DNA from: DASQZK01 sp963771005
GTDB lineage: Bacteria; Bacteroidota; Bacteroidia; Bacteroidales; GCA-2748055
Direction: 5' to 3'
DNA length: 64,000 bases
NCBI GenBank assembly: GCA_963771005.1
Contig: CAVYRO010000002.1
Location: 992,001-1,056,000, forward strand
The position numbers and the translations under genes were made by a program. The notes under the pieces were generated by a model. It did not search any database and was not told the DNA's origin. It saw nothing but the letters and a program-made list of their open reading frames with translations. Position 1 is the stretch's first letter; each line of letters opens with the position of its first letter. Below are positions 54,081 through 62,855 of the stretch, one piece after another.

Positions 54081-54275
54081 TTCGTTTTAGAAGATTCTTT
54101 TCCCCGGAGGGGATCCATTGTATTAGCCACGGTCACGCCCGTGGTAAGGAGGACGCACGCATAGAAACCCCGGAGGGGTTTAATAATTATGTTTCAAGTA
54201 GTTAGATAGGTTAAAAGTCTTCATCCTTGAAAATCTATTCCGATAGCCATCTGTATCCGTCAAATCTATGTTCCT
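54078..54275 (-). repeat. Three-hairpin dispersed element, copy B (inverted)
   Basis: The reverse complement of this segment matches 15925-16130 (copy A). Hairpins in this copy are better formed than in copy A: AAACCCC/GGGGTTT with a three-base loop, CCACGG/CCGTGG with a six-base loop, CCCC/GGGG with a three-base loop. It lies directly at the right end of the minisatellite, just as copy A lies directly against a short CAAACCATTT array. Confidence 0.82.
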
Positions 54276-54464
54276 CTTCCACTTCACCAAATCACCAAAT
54301 CACCAAATTCTTCCGGGCGGTCGGCGTCGACGGCGGGGGTGGGATCCCAGTTGATACTAAGACGTATTACAAAGGACGAAGCCCGGACTATGCGCTTAAA
54401 CGAAGGTATGTCTTCACGAAGTTACAACAGGATGACTTTTCAATGCAAAGATTACCGGAATGTT

Positions 54465-54815
54465 GGTCGGTGAGCGCAGCCGAACCGTACGTCATTTCAA
54501 GTCGGAATCCCGGTCGGTGAGCGCAGCCGAACCGTACGTCATTTCAAGTCATGATCCCGGTCGGTGAGCGCAGCCGAACCGTACCTCATTTAAAGTCAGG
54601 ATCCCGGTCAGTGAGCGCAGCCGAACCGTACCTTATTTCAAATCAGGTCCCGGTCGGTGAGCGCAGCCGAACCGTACGTCTTTCAAGAGAATCCCGGTCG
54701 GTGAGCGCAGCCGAACCTTACCTCATTTCAAGCAGGATCGCCGGTCGGTGAGCGCAGCCGAACCGTTCCTCATTTAAAGTCAGGCCCCCGGTCGGTGAGC
54801 GCAGCCGAACCGTAC
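54465..54815. repeat. Eight-copy 45-47 base array containing GGTGAGCGCAGCCGAACC
   Basis: Copies of the GC-rich core begin at about 54465, 54512, 54559, 54606, 54652, 54697, 54743 and 54790. The 22-base core is nearly invariant (one copy has GTCAGTGAG, one ends in CCTTAC); the connecting 23-25 bases are similar to each other (TACGTCATTTCAAGTC type), so they are not unique spacers. A shortened relative lies at 24401-24430. Confidence 0.9.
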
Positions 54816-54840
54816 ATCATTTAAAGACAGTTTCCCCATT

Positions 54841-55023
54841 TTAGGACTACGTAAAAATCTCTCCAATCAACAACTCAACAACTCAACAACTCAACAAATT
54901 CTTAGGACTACGTAAAAATCTCTCCAATCAACAACTCAACAACTCAACAACTCAACAAATTCTTAGGACTACGTAAAAATCTCTCCAATCAACAACTCAA
55001 CAACTCAACAACTCAACAAATTC
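54841..55023. repeat. Three identical 61-base tandem repeats
   Basis: Units begin at 54841, 54902 and 54963 with TTAGGACTACGTAAAAATCT, followed by CTCCAATCAACAACTCAACA and more CAACT units. I see no difference between the three, and a fourth partial TTAGG touches the end of the GH13 gene (stop at 55030). The CAACTCAACAA core also occurs at 5.03 kb and, reversed, at 15.86 kb. Confidence 0.95.
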
Positions 55024-55029
55024 TTAGGG

Positions 55030-57018
55030 TTATATCCCAATCCGCATCACCCTCCCAAAATTACCAGGTACGGAAATCATAATCTCTCCCGACGGATCCC
55101 CAACATCAACAGTGAAGGCCGGATCATTATAAGCAGCATCCAGGATATCGGTCCATATCCCCGGATGTCCGAAAATTACCGGTACATCCTGGGTATATTC
55201 CGCAAAATTAAGGATTACGAGAATGATCTTCCCGTCTTTCCACCGGCGATAAACGAGTATTTTTGACGCAATATCCGTATATTCCGTCTTCCCGTTAATC
55301 CTTCCGGAACGTAGGGCAGGATTGTCTTTTCGCAATTTTCCCATTTTGCGGTACAGGGTAACAAGGGGCAACACGGTTGCTCCGTCTGTTGTCGTCTCCT
55401 CATTGTAAAAATAATCCCAATGAAGCGGCCGCAGGCCCCTGACGCGTACCATACCAGTCTCAGCCACACCCGTATTCTCAGCGAATTCCTGACCGGCAAA
55501 AAGCATGGGTATGCCCGTGCAGGTGAGCAGGGCAATGGCATACGGCTGTAGCTTCCACCAGGGTTCACCGTCGAGACCGTTACGGTAATCGTACCCGTCG
55601 GTGACAGAATTCCCGGCCCGCTGCATAAGGTTGAACAGCCGGTTTTCATCGTGCGATTCGAAATACTGCACAGGCAATGCCTGGATCGTATCGGCGCCCA
55701 CCGTTTTAATACCACTATACCCGAGTTGGGTGTACCTGTCATCTGTCATCAGTAGTTCCCTCCCGAGATCAGGGGAAAGAGTGTCATTTATCGCCATATC
55801 TTTCGCTATCAGTGCCAGGCTTTTTTCCCAGTTTCCATTTATTGCACTTCCCGACACAGGTGATAATTGGTAAGCACTCTGTCCCAGGTCCTCAGCGATC
55901 TGGATGAGCCGCGATGGCCCGTTTCCCATGTCCGTGAACCTCGGATGATCTTTTGATTCTTCATAGCTGGCATTCGTCAGCTCCCGTAACGATACAAAGA
56001 CGGGCCTGTTCTCCTGGCTGTACCAGTCCACCGTGCCATTCCGTATCACCGGGTTACGATCGAGGTAACCGTTGACGTGATCGTAACGGAAACCATCGAT
56101 ATGGTATTCGTTCATCCAGTATGCATTCGCGGCTTTAAAAAATTCACGAACCGAGTTCATACGCCAGTCGTTCTTCTTGCCGAATTCATCCCAGGCGCTG
56201 ACCATGGGATTCGGCGAACGGTGTATCTCATCCCCGTCGAAATAATGATCGTCCTGCCATAGGTGAAAAAACCTTTCATACCCGATCTGGTAGGGAAACA
56301 TCCTGTCGGCATGGGCGTAGACCATGTCCAGGATCACGGCAATCCCGGCGGCATGACAGGATTTCACCAGCTCTTTCAGCCCGCCGGGACCCCCGAAACG
56401 TTCCTCGGGGGCCAGATAAAAAACGGGGACATATCCCCAGCGATTGGGCTCGGCGATACTGTTCACCGGCATAAGCTCGATGACATTCACACCAAGGCTG
56501 ACCAGGTAAGGAATACGTTCGGCAACTCCGCCAAAGGTGGTCCCGAATTCCGCAACATTCAGTTCGTAAAGGATGATTTCATCAAGAGGGGGTACCTGAA
56601 AATTTATGTCGTTCCATGCAAATTGTGGCGGTGCAGGCAACCGGCATACAGAGAAGATCCCCGCATCGGTCTCCCGGGCAAAAGGATCACCAAAATAGAG
56701 GCTTCGGACAGAATTTCCTTCATCCGGCGAAGGTCCGCTGATCTCAAAACGATAAAGATAGACTCCGGGAGGGAGGGTGACGAAATTGCTGACCCATCTG
56801 TTTTTAGGGATATCACCCCAGTTTCCGGATGCTCCGGGCAGAATTGGATCCACTTGCAGTTCATGTATAAGGGCGGGGATATTTACATCGAACTGGCCGG
56901 GTTTGGAAATAATATAGACTTTCACGGTAAAGGCAGGAGGCTCGATTCCGGGAAGCAGGATCCTGAAACGGACTTTGTTTCCCTGGATCTCCGGGCCGGT
57001 TTCGGATAAAAGGAACAT
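55030..57018 (-). CDS. GH13 alpha-amylase family enzyme with N-terminal CBM48-like domain
   Basis: The 662-residue protein has a beta-sandwich N-terminal domain (about 1-135) and the GH13 barrel. The conserved regions are present: DMVYAHAD (about 226), GFRYDHVNGYL with nucleophile Asp at about 312, IQIAEDLGQ with acid/base Glu at about 375, and ESHDENRLF with the third Asp at about 456. A C-terminal beta domain follows from about 575. This layout is that of glucan branching/debranching-like or maltogenic amylases acting on alpha-1,4 or alpha-1,6 glucans; which one cannot be decided. No signal peptide is seen. It has no operon partners in the window. Confidence 0.88.
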   Translation of the reverse strand: MFLLSETGPEIQGNKVRFRILLPGIEPPAFTVKVYIISKPGQFDVNIPALIHELQVDPILPGASGNWGDIPKNRWVSNFVTLPPGVYLYRFEISGPSPDEGNSVRSLYFGDPFARETDAGIFSVCRLPAPPQFAWNDINFQVPPLDEIILYELNVAEFGTTFGGVAERIPYLVSLGVNVIELMPVNSIAEPNRWGYVPVFYLAPEERFGGPGGLKELVKSCHAAGIAVILDMVYAHADRMFPYQIGYERFFHLWQDDHYFDGDEIHRSPNPMVSAWDEFGKKNDWRMNSVREFFKAANAYWMNEYHIDGFRYDHVNGYLDRNPVIRNGTVDWYSQENRPVFVSLRELTNASYEESKDHPRFTDMGNGPSRLIQIAEDLGQSAYQLSPVSGSAINGNWEKSLALIAKDMAINDTLSPDLGRELLMTDDRYTQLGYSGIKTVGADTIQALPVQYFESHDENRLFNLMQRAGNSVTDGYDYRNGLDGEPWWKLQPYAIALLTCTGIPMLFAGQEFAENTGVAETGMVRVRGLRPLHWDYFYNEETTTDGATVLPLVTLYRKMGKLRKDNPALRSGRINGKTEYTDIASKILVYRRWKDGKIILVILNFAEYTQDVPVIFGHPGIWTDILDAAYNDPAFTVDVGDPSGEIMISVPGNFGRVMRIGI

Positions 57019-57185
57019 GGAGGTCTGGGTTAGTTGTTTACCGGTCTGATTTTATCTTTTCCTTTCGTGAGAAAGGAAAAGCGGAAGGGGGTGGTTTCAG
57101 GAAGAATACGCACAATGAGTGCCGTATATCCGGTTAACAACAAATCCGGGAAAGAGTTAAAAAAATTATATCAAGAACCGAATCA

Positions 57186-57600
57186 CTAAATAATTGGTTT
57201 TAGGTTTCCTTTGATGATTGAGAATTGTTTGAATCTTCGAACTACTATAAAATCTCTGCGGTTAATGAATTCTTTTTTAACCGCAAAGGTCGCAGAGGTT
57301 GACGCAGAGTTCGCAAAGTTCTGCATGGTTGGTATCGTTGCAAGGTTAATGAATTCTTTTTTAACCGCAAAGGTCGCAGAGGTTGACGCAGAGTTCGCAA
57401 AGTTCTGCATGGTTGATATCGTTGCAAGGTTAATGAATTCTTTTTTAACCGCAAAGGTCGCAAAGGTTGACGCAGAGTTCGCAAAGTTCTGCATGGATAG
57501 TCTAGTCGCGAAATTAATTTTCACTGCTTCCTTTGCGATCTTTGCGCAACCTTTGCGAACTTTGCGGTTAAAAATAATCCCCGTTTTTTGTAGTCTGATA
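57186..57600. repeat. 84-base repeat, about three copies, with an inverted tail
   Basis: GTTAATGAATTCTTTTTTAA starts copies at 57261, 57345 and 57429 (period 84), each followed by CCGCAAAGGTCGCAGAGGTT and GACGCAGAGTTCGCAAAGTT. The last copy changes GCAGAGG to GCAAAGG. At 57530-57570 the reverse sequence TTTGCGCAACCTTTGCG then AACTTTGCGGTTAAA appears, so the end can fold back on the array. The unit is related to the inverted repeat at 61.66-61.75 kb. Confidence 0.9.
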
Positions 57601-57618
57601 CAATAAATTAAACAAAAT

Positions 57619-57668
57619 ATTGTAATGCAATACAATAAAAATAGGGTTTTTTATGTATTGCAATACAA
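57619..57668. repeat. AT-rich inverted repeat
   Basis: Arms TTGTAATGCAATAC and GTATTGCAATACAA pair at 13 of 14 positions around a loop of about 22 bases containing ATAGGGTTTTTT. It forms an AT-rich hairpin between the 84-base array and the larger inverted repeat. Confidence 0.7.
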
Positions 57669-57755
57669 ATTTCGATGATTTTCAGTCTGATCTGAAGGGG
57701 TGATATGGTGGAGTGGTGAAGTGTATTCAATCTCAAACCTTTATTTGTGTTTGCA

Positions 57756-57981
57756 AGAAAACTCGACAACCCTTCGACTTCGCTCAGGGACCGGTCAATT
57801 CGATGAACGAAGAACTTTTCGGATGGTGGTAAGGCAGGCCAAAGGCCCTTCATAAGAAAACCATTGAATTTTAGATTTATACATAAGGGCCTTTGGCCTG
57901 CCTTACCACCATCCGAAAAGTTCACCCTCTTGAATGAAGTCGCCGGTCCCTGAGCGAAGTCGAAGGGTTGTCGAGTTTTCT
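57756..57981. repeat. 226-base inverted repeat (possible MITE-like element)
   Basis: The outer arms GAAAACTCGACAACCCTTCG plus ACTTCGCTCAGGGACCGG (left) mirror CCGGTCCCTGAGCGAAGTCG plus AAGGGTTGTCGAG (right). The inner arms CTTTTCGGATGGTGGTAAGG plus CAGGCCAAAGGCCCTT mirror AAGGGCCTTTGGCCTG plus CCTTACCACCATCCGAAAAG. About 30 bases in the middle and about 20 bases per side between the arms do not pair. No gene is inside. It lies 93 bases upstream of the T9SS esterase gene. Confidence 0.88.
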
Positions 57982-58073
57982 TTCTGATACTAACTACCGG
58001 TCTGCCCCGCGTTTTTTGAGAAAAATTCTTACATTTAGCTCATTCAAACCATCAACCAGTTAACTCGATTCCT

Positions 58074-60980
58074 ATGTCAAAAAGATTACTTCTTTATGCA
58101 TGCATGGTATTTTCCGCCTGCAGCGGCCGGGCCTTCGGTCAAATCGACTACAAGGGCTTCCCCGAATGGGGATTCAACACCGAAGGCAGCACGCAGTATT
58201 ACCTCTATACCCCTGACGATATCGATACCACGCAGGTTTATCCCATTGCCATCTTCCTGCACGGGTGCTGCGGGGAGGATAATAACGCCAGTCTCAGGAA
58301 TTGTGTTGATCCCCCTGTCCGGATGTGGCATAATTTCGGGAAGAACACCCAGAAAGTTCCCACCTATATCATCTCTCCGGCAACCTCTTCGGGGTGGTCG
58401 CAGCATTTCACCAACCTTGTGAAAGTCATTGACGACCTTATCCGGAATCACCACGGCGATTCCACAAGGGTTTATATCACCGGATTTTCCATGGGCGGAA
58501 GGGGAACCTATGATTTCATCAATCAGTATCCCAACCTGTTTGCTGCTGCAATCCCCATGGGTATGAGCTTCAGCGGCTCGATGGAACGGGCAAAAGACAT
58601 CCCTTTCTGGGCCAACGTCGGTGAACTCGACAGTTATGGAGACGGGCTGGGTCAGTCGGTGGCCTCCCTGCGGGCCTTGAACGGCGATCCAAGAGGCAGT
58701 GACAACTGGGTGACTGGAGTGAACCCCCGCCTGACCATCTTTGAAGGCGTGGGACATGGAGTGCAATGGGATGCGGCAAGTTCACAAGACCTGGTGGGAT
58801 GGGCTCTCGAACATGTGAACGACGGGAACAGCTATCCAAATATATATTTTTCAAATCTTGAATACGGGCAATATTTCCAGGCCGGTGAGACGGTAAATCT
58901 GGAGATCGTCGCAAGCGACAACGACGGGAGTGTCGATACGGTGAAGGTGATCGTCAACAGCAAACCTGTTTCCATGCTTGTTTCTGAACCCTACAATACA
59001 ACAACAGTACTACTCCCCGGCGATAATATCCTCGAGGCTGTGGCTCGGGATAACCTGGGCAAAAAAAGCACGGCGCGTATTCTCCTCAGGGTTGACAGCC
59101 CACCCGTTATTACCTCGACTATACTGCCTGAAGCTACACAGGGCGCGCTTTACAAACAGCAGATCCATGTGGCCGGGAATGCACCCTTCACTTTCTCTGT
59201 GGACCCGGAGCACGATCCTCTCCCCGATGGCATCACCCTGTCAACCGACGGTCTTTTGAAAGGCGTGCCGGTAGTCGATGGCAACTTTACCGTGCAAATC
59301 GATGTAAGCGATAATGAAAACGATTTTGTATACCATATTTACGATCTTACAGTAAACCCGAAAGGAAACGACGAAGTGCTTGTTACAAACCTTTCTCCCG
59401 ACTACATCCCGGTATCCAAATTATTTAATGGCGAATATCCCGTTTACAGGAACGGAACGGAGATCAGTATCAGCGATGTTAGCGCTTATGGCGGGCTTAC
59501 TTTCATTGCACCTTCGGTCGTGACAGCAAACAGTACATCAGAAACTTACCTGTCTTTTGATATTGATGAAGACGCAACGGTCTATGTAGCTTACGAAGTC
59601 ATGGATAACCTTAGCTCCTCTACAATACCACAATGGCTGTCAGAAGGTTATACGAAGCAGCCTGGCCAGATCACTGCACAGTACAGATACTTCGATGTTT
59701 ATTCGCGGGATTTCCCTGCGGGCAGGGTGACTATCCCCGGACCCGATGCTGTTGCGAACAATGTCACGCTGGGATATTTTATCATGATCAAAAAATCCGG
59801 TGCGCCTTCTTCCATCCCCCTGAAACTGACCACCCGGCTTCTCCCAAAAGGATACCTGTATATGGAATACAGCCAGCAGCTTTCATTTAACGGCGGTCAG
59901 GGCGATCTCAGCTGGGAGGTGAATCCGGGTTCGGTTCCCGCCGGACTCTCCATCGATGAAGCAGGATTCCTGAAAGGATATCCCGCCGAAGCGGGGGAAT
60001 TCAGTTTCGGCGTCAGGGTCTCGGATAAATCCGGGAATGCCGACAGCACCGGTTACATCCTGAATATTGCTCCTGAATACCTTACACTCCAAAAACTAAA
60101 TCATCTGGATACCGCCTTTCTGGTTAACTCGGGAAATCATACCCTTACACTCAGTAACCTCCTGACAGGTCCGGCCGACACTTCCGCCTATAGCCTGACG
60201 GCCTCCACGTTTCCGGTAGGTATCATCTCCAATGAACAACCCCTGTTTGAAAATGGCAGTTACCGGATAGCGGTGAATACCCTCGATGATATTACGGGTA
60301 TGACCCGCCTTTTCATGACACTGACAGACAGGCAAACCTCAGGTTCGGAGGAGGCCTCCGCTTCTGCTCCCATTGTTGTCAAGATACTTCCCTTTGTCAA
60401 TCTGGCGCCTGAATGCAATCCTGTAAATAATATTGTAACCGGGATGGGCATGAGTAGCGTGAAGCACCAGGTAACACTTACCGGGATCAATGACGGCAAT
60501 GACGGGAGTCAGAACATATCCGTTACGGTAAGCTATTCCAATCCCGATATATTGAAGAGCGCTAAACTGACGTATAAATATCCCGCCGATTCCGCCGTTT
60601 TTACTTTTTATCCCAAAGCGGCAGGAAGCACACAGGTCTCGTTCCTCATAAGGGACGACGGCGGTACAGACCTGAACGGTGTGGATTCACTTGTTGTTGA
60701 ATTCAATATTTCCATCAGTGAAACCGGGATTGCAGACCCTGCTGCAGGAGGTATGAAAATATTCCCAAATCCGGCAGCTGATGAACTAAATATAGTATTG
60801 CCCGGCAATTTGGGCAAAGCTGCAGCTACATTGTATAATCTTAATGGAAAGGCTATCGTGACGGGAACAATTGAAGGGAAAGGCCGGCTGGATCTGGCAG
60901 GGTGCCTGAACGGATATTATGTGCTGTGGGTCGTAACGGATAAAAAAACCTACCGGTCATCGGTAGTGATAAACAAATAA
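58074..60980 (+). CDS. Secreted CE1/PHB-depolymerase-like esterase with T9SS sorting domain
   Basis: The 968-residue protein has a signal peptide (MSKRLLLYACMVFSACSGRA). The esterase domain (about 25-255) has the oxyanion region FLHGCCGEDN, nucleophile Ser in TGFSMGGRGTYDF (about 142), GELDSYGDG and the His in GVGHGVQWD, which is the pattern of feruloyl/acetyl esterases and PHB depolymerases. Then follow Ig-like modules with He_PIG-type sequence (PLPDGITLSTDGLLKGVPVV and VPAGLSIDEAGFLKGYP). The end (about 885-968, MKIFPNPAADELNIV, LYNLNGKAIVTG, and the GYYVLWVVT strand) is a type A T9SS sorting domain, so it is exported through the type IX system and attached or released at the surface. Confidence 0.92.
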   Translation: MSKRLLLYACMVFSACSGRAFGQIDYKGFPEWGFNTEGSTQYYLYTPDDIDTTQVYPIAIFLHGCCGEDNNASLRNCVDPPVRMWHNFGKNTQKVPTYIISPATSSGWSQHFTNLVKVIDDLIRNHHGDSTRVYITGFSMGGRGTYDFINQYPNLFAAAIPMGMSFSGSMERAKDIPFWANVGELDSYGDGLGQSVASLRALNGDPRGSDNWVTGVNPRLTIFEGVGHGVQWDAASSQDLVGWALEHVNDGNSYPNIYFSNLEYGQYFQAGETVNLEIVASDNDGSVDTVKVIVNSKPVSMLVSEPYNTTTVLLPGDNILEAVARDNLGKKSTARILLRVDSPPVITSTILPEATQGALYKQQIHVAGNAPFTFSVDPEHDPLPDGITLSTDGLLKGVPVVDGNFTVQIDVSDNENDFVYHIYDLTVNPKGNDEVLVTNLSPDYIPVSKLFNGEYPVYRNGTEISISDVSAYGGLTFIAPSVVTANSTSETYLSFDIDEDATVYVAYEVMDNLSSSTIPQWLSEGYTKQPGQITAQYRYFDVYSRDFPAGRVTIPGPDAVANNVTLGYFIMIKKSGAPSSIPLKLTTRLLPKGYLYMEYSQQLSFNGGQGDLSWEVNPGSVPAGLSIDEAGFLKGYPAEAGEFSFGVRVSDKSGNADSTGYILNIAPEYLTLQKLNHLDTAFLVNSGNHTLTLSNLLTGPADTSAYSLTASTFPVGIISNEQPLFENGSYRIAVNTLDDITGMTRLFMTLTDRQTSGSEEASASAPIVVKILPFVNLAPECNPVNNIVTGMGMSSVKHQVTLTGINDGNDGSQNISVTVSYSNPDILKSAKLTYKYPADSAVFTFYPKAAGSTQVSFLIRDDGGTDLNGVDSLVVEFNISISETGIADPAAGGMKIFPNPAADELNIVLPGNLGKAAATLYNLNGKAIVTGTIEGKGRLDLAGCLNGYYVLWVVTDKKTYRSSVVINK

Positions 60981-61138
60981 TATCCCTCCGAATAAAGTCA
61001 AACATGCTGAGATATTGATTACATGCCCGGACTAATTGTATATTTGCCTGACCGGAATGATCTGAACCCCGCTCTGCTGACGTCAGAACCGGCAGTTTCC
61101 GGACCGGATCTCCGGAAGATAAACACCCGGTATCTCAT

Positions 61139-61609
61139 ATGGTGATGCATGATGTTCTTATTTATTCTCACGCCGCCGGAGGCCTTGCAGCCTTCGTGAC
61201 GGGTTGCTTTATTCTGCGTCCCCGGGACAATGTTCCTTTTTTTGGGTTCAATCTTTATTTCGTCACCCTTTGGGTTGTGGTGATCATGCTCCTGATCGTA
61301 GTGTTATGGGACTGGAGCAGCCTGAGCGGGATCAACCGGCTTGTATTCGGGGGGCTTACACTCCTTGCCTTTTATACCGGTTTCAGGGGATGGCAGGCAC
61401 GGCAGGCGATCCTGCTCCGGAAGAGCAACTGGAAAGAGAAATACATCGATCATACGGGTTTCACCCTGATATCCCTTTTTGATGGGTTCATCATCGTATC
61501 GGCTATCGACCTTAAGATGCCCGGATGGTTGGTAGGAGCCGCCGGTATGCTGGGTATAATAACAGGCATCCTTATAATTAACAGAGTCAAGGACAGGTAT
61601 TTATCCTAA
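61139..61609 (+). CDS. Small polytopic membrane protein
   Basis: The 156-residue protein has about four membrane helices (about 8-24, 37-56, 65-82 and 125-150). A basic loop follows helix 3 (RGWQARQAILLRKSNWKEK), then DHTGFTLISLFDGFIIVSAI. I do not recognise the family. It follows the T9SS esterase by 158 bases; the gap has no clear terminator and shows no regulator. Confidence 0.65.
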   Translation: MVMHDVLIYSHAAGGLAAFVTGCFILRPRDNVPFFGFNLYFVTLWVVVIMLLIVVLWDWSSLSGINRLVFGGLTLLAFYTGFRGWQARQAILLRKSNWKEKYIDHTGFTLISLFDGFIIVSAIDLKMPGWLVGAAGMLGIITGILIINRVKDRYLS

Positions 61610-61654
61610 ATATAATTAAACCGCGGTATTGCGACGATACCAACATCCAGAACT

Positions 61655-61747
61655 TTGCGATCTTTGCGTTAAACTCTGCGACCTTTGCGGTTAAAAAAAC
61701 CATTAACCGCAAAGGTCGCAAAGGTTACGCAAAGATCGCAAAGGAAA
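61655..61747. repeat. CGCAAAGG inverted repeat after the small membrane protein gene
   Basis: CTTTGCGATCTTTGCGTTAA and CTCTGCGACCTTTGCGGTTAA on the left are mirrored by TTAACCGCAAAGGTCGCAAAGG, GTTACGCAAAGATCGCAAAG on the right around AAAAAACCA. It can form a hairpin of about 40 base pairs. The sequence is a relative of the 84-base array at 57.3 kb and may act as a bidirectional transcription stop between the two convergent genes. Confidence 0.82.
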
Positions 61748-61755
61748 TGAAATTT

Positions 61756-62385
61756 TCATCGTAAACCCTTCATAAATTTGGCTGGTTTCCCGGAATGTGG
61801 CAGTGTTGACTTCAGGAAGGTCTCGTAATTATAATACTGGAGCGGCCCCTTATATACGCCGGTCACATCATTTCCATTCTCATCCGTACAGTTGATCGTG
61901 ATCTCATAGGAGCTGCCCGTCTTCTTTGAGGTGATCTTTCCTCCAGTTATCTTCGTCCAATTATTATCCTGTTTCTGATCATCCCATTCGAGGGCATAAT
62001 CGCTGTAATCGAAAGTCTGAACTTCAAAGGGACCATTGGATGCATCATAGATGAAATCCCCTTCTTCAAGTGAAGAAGCATTGGCTGAAAATATTTCAAA
62101 ATAGATGATCTGGCCGGTACCCGATACATTCAGATATCCCTGCTGGGTGGTCTCAAGGACAAGATCTTTGGAGAAGAAAGCAAGATCTAAATTATAACCG
62201 CTGTATTCCCAGAAATCGGCCGTGTCTGTATCCACTCCATAATTCTCAAGAGTTCCGGAGGAAATGGAATAATTCTTATTTCCGATTTTGAAAAAATTTG
62301 AAGGTGCCTTTTTATCTTTTTTACAACCGGCGAATGCCAGCGAAATAATCAAAACGCCTGCAAGAAACTTTAATGAGCTTTTCAT
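61756..62385 (-). CDS. Lipoprotein of unknown function
   Basis: The 209-residue protein has a lipoprotein signal with lipobox FAGCKKDKK (Cys at about 20). The remaining part is beta-rich with acidic/aromatic strands: NFFKIGNKNYSISSGTLENY, GYLNVSGTGQIIYFEIFSAN, KITSKKTGSSYEITINCTDE. It resembles short surface lipoproteins common in the Bacteroidota, but no family is assigned. It converges with the membrane protein gene on its left, separated by the CGCAAAGG hairpin. Confidence 0.7.
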   Translation of the reverse strand: MKSSLKFLAGVLIISLAFAGCKKDKKAPSNFFKIGNKNYSISSGTLENYGVDTDTADFWEYSGYNLDLAFFSKDLVLETTQQGYLNVSGTGQIIYFEIFSANASSLEEGDFIYDASNGPFEVQTFDYSDYALEWDDQKQDNNWTKITGGKITSKKTGSSYEITINCTDENGNDVTGVYKGPLQYYNYETFLKSTLPHSGKPAKFMKGLR

Positions 62386-62855
62386 TTTATTGATAGTTAA
62401 ATTAGGTAATCGAAAGATATGATTTACTTCCGGAAATGAAGCAGATATTCCGTAAACTTCACAATATACTATTCAGGATTCAACCTGACATTAAACCGGT
62501 CAGAAACTTAGAGTGGATGCAGAGGGTTTAAAGGCCGCCGGTAAATTCACCAGATATCTATCATAAATTGCACTTCATTGATTACGTATTGGTAATTCGG
62601 GGAATGATTTTAAGGTTTGGTAACTTTAATGGTATAACAATATGATTGAAAAAGTGTTAATTATTTTTTTTTGTAATTTCATAATATAATAATTTTGAAT
62701 TTAAGGGTATAATGGAACCCACATGATCGATTAATATAAGGTTACCTTTATATTGTAAATCAATCATGTGGGTTTCATTTGAAAAACCGGCGGCCATACG
62801 GATAAATTACTGCATTGCCGGAAAAGATGTCTCACCATTGAACAGGCGGAGAAAA
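62386..62855. other. 470-base gap with a long stem-loop
   Basis: The gap lies between the lipoprotein and phosphatidyltransferase genes, both on the minus strand. The only structure I see is the inverted repeat listed next; the rest is AT-rich and has no gene-like frame. Confidence 0.6.
62712..62779 (-). terminator. Long inverted repeat after the CDP-alcohol phosphatidyltransferase gene
   Basis: Outer arms AATGGAACCCACATGATCGA and TCAATCATGTGGGTTTCATT pair with two mismatches; inner arms AATATAAGGT and ACCTTTATATT extend the stem with almost no loop. It lies about 77 bases after the end of the phosphatidyltransferase gene (minus strand). A long stem followed by ATTATACCC on the minus side is a moderate terminator candidate; a small mobile element is the alternative. 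Confidence 0.5.

Larger units (their letters stand above)
52776..55029. repeat. 2.2 kb gene-free repeat block
   Basis: The whole gap between the respiratory operon and the GH13 gene consists of repeats; the separate arrays are listed below. The start (52795-52870) repeats the ACACG...GGTGGCTATCGGAACGG module seen at 4.96 and 15.95 kb. A 180-base stretch at about 54280-54460 is less repetitive and includes TTGATACTAAGACGTATTAC; I see no gene in it. Confidence 0.9.

Noticed and set aside
54227..54751. Reading frames encoding repeated RSVSAAEPYLIS
   Set aside because: They lie wholly within the 47-base array and flanking repeats and have no start context or gene-like composition.
54465..54815. 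Second CRISPR-like array with 22-base cores
   Set aside because: The 23-25 base connectors are near copies of one another, so they are not acquired spacers.
56263..57009. 248-codon plus-strand frame opposite the GH13 gene
   Set aside because: The minus strand encodes a complete GH13 barrel with catalytic residues; the plus frame is a shadow.
57186..57635. Reading frames of about 130-150 codons on both strands
   Set aside because: They arise because the 84-base repeat is a multiple of three and has no stop in those frames; the encoded peptides repeat themselves and match no protein type.
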